64,000 bases of DNA from Tupaia tana. Lineage: Eukaryota > Chordata > Mammalia > Scandentia > Tupaiidae. Every line of letters starts with the position of its first letter. Within the stretch, counting starts at the first letter, position 1. Below are positions 59,271 through 64,000 of the stretch, in pieces. Location of the stretch: the NCBI GenBank assembly GCA_026018925.1, contig JAKSZU010000025.1, forward strand, positions 29,169,597-29,233,596, read 5' to 3'. A program made the position numbers and the translations under genes. Below the pieces are notes generated by a model. The model had not been told where the DNA came from. It was given only the letters and a program-made list of their open reading frames with translations, and did no database searches.

Positions 59271-59651
59271 GAAGCAGCCCCAGACTGCGTGCACACAGCT
59301 GGTGTGGCCGACAGGCTGCAGCTTGTCAGCCCCTGGAAGGGAGGAGAGAACAGCAGGGGCGAAGGCCGGTGGAGACGTTGGCCTGGCAATGCTGAACAGA
59401 CCTGGGTACGAGGAGAGGTGGTTCGAGCTCAGAGGATGTCATTCAACAAAGATGGAACTGAAGTGTCGACGGAAGACATAGTTCAGGTGGGACATAGCCA
59501 AGGGTGTTAGCTTCCCATGGTCTGTGGCTGAGTCTGGAAAGGACCACCTATTCTCGCAGTTAGGGTGATGAGGTACTCAGGAAGAATGAGTGTGAGGATG
59601 GAGCCAAGGAGAATCAGATTTCTCCAGGACAGTTGTCAGATGGAAAACAAA

Positions 59652-59898
59652 AAGGGCCAGCCCTGTAGCCTAGTGTTTTGGCCAACCACAGTTTAAATCC
59701 TGGCTGTGGCGGCATGAAAAACATACCAGGCAGGTGTGCATGCATGCCCGAAATTCCAACAGAATTTGGGATTGTGAGTGACCATGCCCCATGTAGAGTG
59801 TGCTTTTTCCCTCTCCTCTCTGTCTCTCTGTCTCTCCATCTCTCTCTCTCTGGCAAGCACAAGCACCACTGGAGAGCACGGGTGTCCTCTGACAATCA
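59652..59898 (+). mobile_element. tRNA-derived SINE, second subfamily
   Basis: Caaaaag flanks it on both sides (59649 and about 59896). The head gggccagccctgtagcctag and box B-like gtttaaatcctgg are followed by the family body (gtgtgcatgcatgcccgaaa) and a CT tract (tctctgtctctctgtctctc). Same subfamily as 12381. Confidence 0.85.
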
Positions 59899-61474
59899 AA
59901 AAGTAAAGCTAACAAAATACCAACTGTCTGCATCGACTAGCCCTGTTGGTATGGAAAGGCCGGAGCTCTGGGACTGGCTAAGACCTCCCGAGCAGCCCCA
60001 GACACCTGCACCTGTGGGAGCACCCTGTACCCAGGGGATCTGTCGCGTATCGAATGGGCAAAGCCATCACTTCCAGGCTCCTAGGACCACGGCTGACTTG
60101 TCTGCCATTAGCAAATGACTCCTCGCTGTAAATCTGGCCAAGCTACCCACTACCCACCTCTACCCAGAATCCCACGTCATGGAGTCAGGGCTGAGACCAG
60201 AACCCCAGAAAGTGAGCTCAGAGGCACAGGGAAGCAAGCCTAGCCGAAGCTCTTAGTCCACAGCAAGAACGGATGGCCAATGGCTTTCTTTGGGGCACCA
60301 CCAGGCCCGGGGAGAAACCACAGGTGTAGGGGCTTCATACTCCGAGCGATCCCAGGCCTCGCCAGTCCCTGCCCTTCCACAAGGCCCCGGGAGCCTTCCC
60401 GGTACCTCCAGCACCTCCGCAGGAGCTCCCAAACTAAGCTGCTGCCCTGTGTGAAGCGCTGCGGACCAGATCCAGCCCCACGGGTTTTGGCCTTTCTCTT
60501 CAGGCAGAGACCGGACCCCTGGAACTTAGTAATAGCCCCAAGAGTGCACATAAAATTGTGCTTCAAAGTCAGAACCCTATGCTGTGACTCTCAGTCCTGC
60601 ATGTGTGTTTGAATGGTATGAGTGTGCGTGTGTGTGTGCATGTGTGTGTTCAGGGTAGAGAAAAGCATATATATGGTAACCTAGTTCACACTTAAAAAAA
60701 CAGAGGACTTTACCTGGAGTGAATAAACGGGCCACAAAGGATGCATCAACCTCCAGGAGCGTCACACCAGATTGAAAGACAGGGTGTGTAGCCTCTGCCT
60801 GATTCTGAGTACCAGCCTGCAGGAGAGCAGGAATCAGGGCTCTGGAAGGATTTTCTAGTGACTGCCGGAACCCACACCCCTGACTCTTCCTGATTTCATT
60901 TCATGGCGCCCAGCCTCTTGCACTTGCCGAGGTGCCCGGGCTTGCTGCTGGAGAAGACGGGTTATCTGAGTGAGCCCTGCCACCCACCCACAGCACGCTG
61001 CCCCCCTCTGTGCTGCGGAGAGCAGCCTCCTCTGGCACCCCGTGGGAGGGAGGGCTCTTCTCCAGCCCAGGAACTCTCCCCTGGAAGAAAAATGGCTCTG
61101 GGGCTTCTCGATTAGCATTCAGATGCAAGCTCCTTTGGGATGACTTATGGTGATGGGAAGATATTTTTACATTAAAGGGGAAGGGATATATTTTGAAGAC
61201 TATCATCCAAAAAAAGCATTGGCCAAAACCCAGAGAGGGAAGGCACTGTAAAAACGAAAGAGAGAATGAGCTTAGGGTTTCTCTCAGCCGACATAACTCC
61301 CTCATTCCGTAGCATGTTCCACGCCGACGGTCCGTTCCCGGTCCTGCCATCTCAGCTGTCATACGATGGAAAATACTTCTTTAGAAAGGTGTGATTTGCT
61401 GAGATGCTAGAACTGTAGTGTATGTTTCCTAATATGTTTAAGTAATTTTTAAGGGGACAGAATACTCTGTGAGG
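59899..61474. other. Unique intron sequence with a short TG patch
   Basis: Gtgtgcgtgtgtgtgtgcat lies at about 60622-60642. Nothing else recognised. Confidence 0.5.
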
Positions 61475-61575
61475 ACCGAGGTTGCGTTATTCTCATTTTG
61501 TGTCCCCAGCACCTGGTCAGTGATGACACTTAGGAGGAAGTTCAGTTAGTGCTTGTTGATTTGAAGTAAGAGACT
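61475..61575 (+). mobile_element. L2/MIR-type 3' end relic
   Basis: Cattttgtgtccccagcacc + tggtcagtgatgacacttag and gttagtgcttgttgatttg match the shared L2-type 3' end (…ccccagcacctag…tgcttgttgaa). Confidence 0.65.
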
Positions 61576-61992
61576 GGTTTGTCTTCAGTCTGCGCTGTGC
61601 TTGCTAACGTGCAGCCTGATACCTGCAGACTGCTGAGCTTGTATGCGTTAGGCACACTCCCTCCCGTCCTCACAATGTGCAGGTGGGCGTTGTCTCCAGC
61701 AGCAGCTGGTGCTGACCCGCACGGCCCACTCCCATGCTGCCCCGCTCGGCCTTCAAGTCCCAGCTTGTCCCAAACCCCTCCTATATTGAGCCTTCAATAC
61801 AAACTATTCACAGCGAATGGGAACTGCATCAAAGAGAAGTAGCTGGAAAACCTTTAACGTCTATTAATACTATTATTTGAAAATATTTCCCTGCCCTGAG
61901 AATTTTTCAGAAAGCCTTTCTTACAATCTTTGCCTAATAACAGATGCAAACATCTTTGGCCCTGAATTGAGCAGTGAGGGATAACCATCCTT
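61576..61992. other. Unique intron sequence
   Basis: Nothing recognised; a small L2-like patch is possible at 61700-61790. Confidence 0.45.
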
Positions 61993-62275
61993 TAAAAAAA
62001 TTATTTAGCTTGGGACCAGCAGTTGGCGTAATGGCTATGTCCCTGGACTCCCATGTAGTCGACCGCAGTACAAGTTCCAGACCCAGTGGCTTAAACTCAC
62101 GCCGGGCACGTGTGCATGCATGCCCAAGATCCCGAGAGGAGAATGGAGGAGAAGGGATTGCAGTGTGGCCATTCCCCCTGGGGAGTGATTTCTCGCTTTC
62201 TGTCTCTCTATCTCTCTCTGTCTTTCTGGCAAGCGCATGTGCCCTATAGCAAAAACCTCTCCAAAAAATTATTTT
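61993..62275 (+). mobile_element. tRNA-derived SINE, full length
   Basis: It runs from gggaccagcagttggcgtaa (62012) to ccctatagcaaaaacctctc + c at about 62263. Box A is intact; box B is weakened (agtacaagttcc). Aaaaaattattta on the left and aaaaaattatttta on the right form the likely duplication. Confidence 0.92.
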
Positions 62276-62289
62276 ACTTTATTTATTAT

Positions 62290-62460
62290 TTTTATTATTT
62301 AATTTGCTATGGGACACATGTGCTCACGAGGGAGAGACACAGAGAGAAGAGGGAGAGGGAGAGGGCCACCCATCTTAAATCCACCTGTAGCAGTAACTGT
62401 GGCCGTCTCACCCCACCTGGCCGGCGCGTGTCAGTGTTTGGAGGGCAGTGAGGCTGCCTG
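62290..62460 (-). mobile_element. SINE fragment, diverged
   Basis: On the minus strand the end (tctctgtgtctctccctcgt then gagcacatgtgtcccatag) matches the SINE 3' region. The head side (ccggccaggtggggtgagac) is degenerate. It lies head to tail in opposite orientation to the copy just upstream. Confidence 0.55.
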
Positions 62461-64000
62461 TGACTCACGTACTTCGGTTTCCAGAAAAGAATTCTTCATG
62501 GAGAATACACAGGGTTGGAATACTGAGCTAATTAGACAGCCGCCCCCGCCTCCTTCATGGTCACAATCTACGGTGACCTTTTGGATCTCAGTCAGGACTT
62601 CAAATAAGCACGCAGGTGCAGACCGAAGGCCGAAACACACCCAGGCCTCTCACTCCACCCCTCTGGGTCTGGGCGTGGCCCCTGTTTGTACACTGCTCTT
62701 GTTGCTTAGGCTTTGAAATCTTGATCTCTTTTCCAGAGAAACTGCAAATGAAGAAAATTACAGTTGCGCCTCCAGTGAAGTTAGTGGTTTTAGCAAATTT
62801 AGGTTACTGACAGGTAAAAAGGGGCAAAGGGATCTTGAGTGTCACACCGAGACGTGAGAAGGAAGGGAACCCGGGGGAGAGGAGGACGTGGGAAGAGCGG
62901 GTTAGCGCTGGACGCCACTAGGGCTCCACACGTGCCCTGCTGCTGGCGGTCTGCTGTGACACTCAGACTGCGCAGAGAGTGGACCTCAAATTCCGTTAGC
63001 GTTTATCACAATGCCATGGGGATGTGGTTTTTAAAACGCAGTTTCAGGGCCTCATCTCCAGACCCAGGGAGACAGAAGGGGTGGAGTCTGGAAGTCTGTG
63101 TCCATTTGGTTCTGAGGGGAGTGTTCCTTAGGTCACACTTTGGGGACATGAGCATAGAAAGGTCCTCCTGTCATCCTAGGAAGTGCTTCTTTGCGCATCC
63201 ATTCATTGAAGGCAGACCTGGGCAGACAGGGTTACAGGCACGGTCTAGGCATCCAGAGGACCCATGGCCGGGGTGACAGACTGGGAGCAGATGTTACAAA
63301 GTCTATAGACAGGTGAGAGCGCCGGGCTGCGGAGAACAGAGCACACACACCCGGCGGCCTGCACAGGGGAGGTGCACCTGGGAGGAGCGTTTACCTGCGA
63401 AGCTACTCCGACACCCTGAGGGTGAGGGGGTTGGCGAGGGGAGCCCAGGCAGAATCCCTGCAGAAGTCAAAGGACACAGTGGGTGGCCCCAGGGGACTGC
63501 TCAAGGAGAGGGATGGCATATGGAGGGTTTGCTGCTGAAGCTGGGGACTGCACACCTGTCCTTCATAAAACGATGCTTTTCCACGTGGAGGTGCATCACC
63601 AATGTTTGCATCACTCTAAGTGCAACATCGTTAACGCGGCATCAGCCCGTGTCATTGCCCTCGGAGGGTGTTCTCGGTGCAGTGTGATTCGGACAGGCTT
63701 CCCACTGAGAAGGCGTCCAGAAGAGCCGAGGCCACACATGTGGTCCTGTTGCACCTGTTAACTTTTCAGCCATTTCTTGGACCAAAGCAAAGCTGAGAAA
63801 CTAACCAAAGGCGTGAGCAGGCGACTGTGCAGAGTCACAGAGAAGCCGCCCGTACCTACCAAGTGCCAGCGTGTGTAGTTTACGTGTCGTCACGTGTGAA
63901 ATGCAAATGGGTCATGAAGAGAAATAAGCTGCCTCTGTAAGAATTAGGGTCAAAGGCCCTGGGGTCACCCCCTCTACAGAGTTCAGAGCATGGCCACTCT
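62461..64000. other. Unique intron sequence to the window end
   Basis: No exon, tandem array or mobile element recognised. Confidence 0.5.

Larger units (their letters stand above)
25399..64000 (+). other. LDB2: LDB2 downstream intron (partial, 5' part)
   Basis: The donor is gtaagc. No further LDB2 codons and no other conserved protein were recognised in 38.6 kb on either strand. The segment is filled with SINE, MIR, L2 and L1 relics and six tandem arrays. An intron of this size is plausible for LDB2, which is a very long gene in mammals. A small exon hidden here cannot be excluded by eye. Confidence 0.75.

Overview
This window is vertebrate, almost certainly placental mammal, nuclear DNA. 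It carries three short protein-coding exons with canonical GT-AG splice sites in very large introns. It also carries MIR and L2 relics, decayed L1 copies, microsatellites, an interstitial TTAGGG-type telomere tract and a dense set of poly(A)-tailed tRNA-derived SINEs. Nothing bacterial or viral was recognised.

The only gene I can support is LDB2 (LIM domain-binding protein 2) on the + strand. The exons are 15554-15726, 22753-22875 and 25315-25398. They join in frame and encode 126 consecutive residues of the N-terminal LIM-binding/self-association domain, plus two bases of a split codon. The first exon, the C-terminal half of the protein and the next downstream exon were not found here. Positions 1-15553 and 25399-64000 are therefore read as partial introns.

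The rest is intron and repeat. The left end (1-1431) is a 57-bp VNTR cut by the window edge. Further minisatellites lie at 3366-3672 (34 bp), 38312-38421 (55 bp x2), 39575-40400 (about 28-30 bp), 48622-48785 (41 bp, hairpin-forming), 53526-53640 (about 57 bp x2), 54187-54910 (13 bp) and 55460-57000 (16-17 bp). A telomere-like array with a triplicated flanking module lies at 13679-13860. Most of the long open reading frames in the window are these arrays read through; they are not genes.

The dominant mobile element is a roughly 250-bp SINE: tRNA-like head with A and B boxes, a CT-rich tract, a conserved 'ccctatagcaaaaacctctcc'-type end (shown in two overlapping words: ccctatagcaaaa / aaaacctctcc), then poly(A). 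At least a dozen copies are present on both strands, several with clean target-site duplications, one inside a decayed L1 and one inside a minisatellite. I do not recognise the family as one of the well-known horse, dog, bat, rabbit or Afrotherian SINEs. One 7SL/Alu-left-arm-like relic at about 46778 hints at a euarchontoglire. Because Alu, B1/B2 and rabbit C elements are absent, a colugo or similar lineage is a tentative guess only.

I saw no new enzyme or defence-type system. The most interesting points are the sequence changes in very conserved LDB2 codons, the telomere-like composite, the minisatellite cluster and the SINE family.
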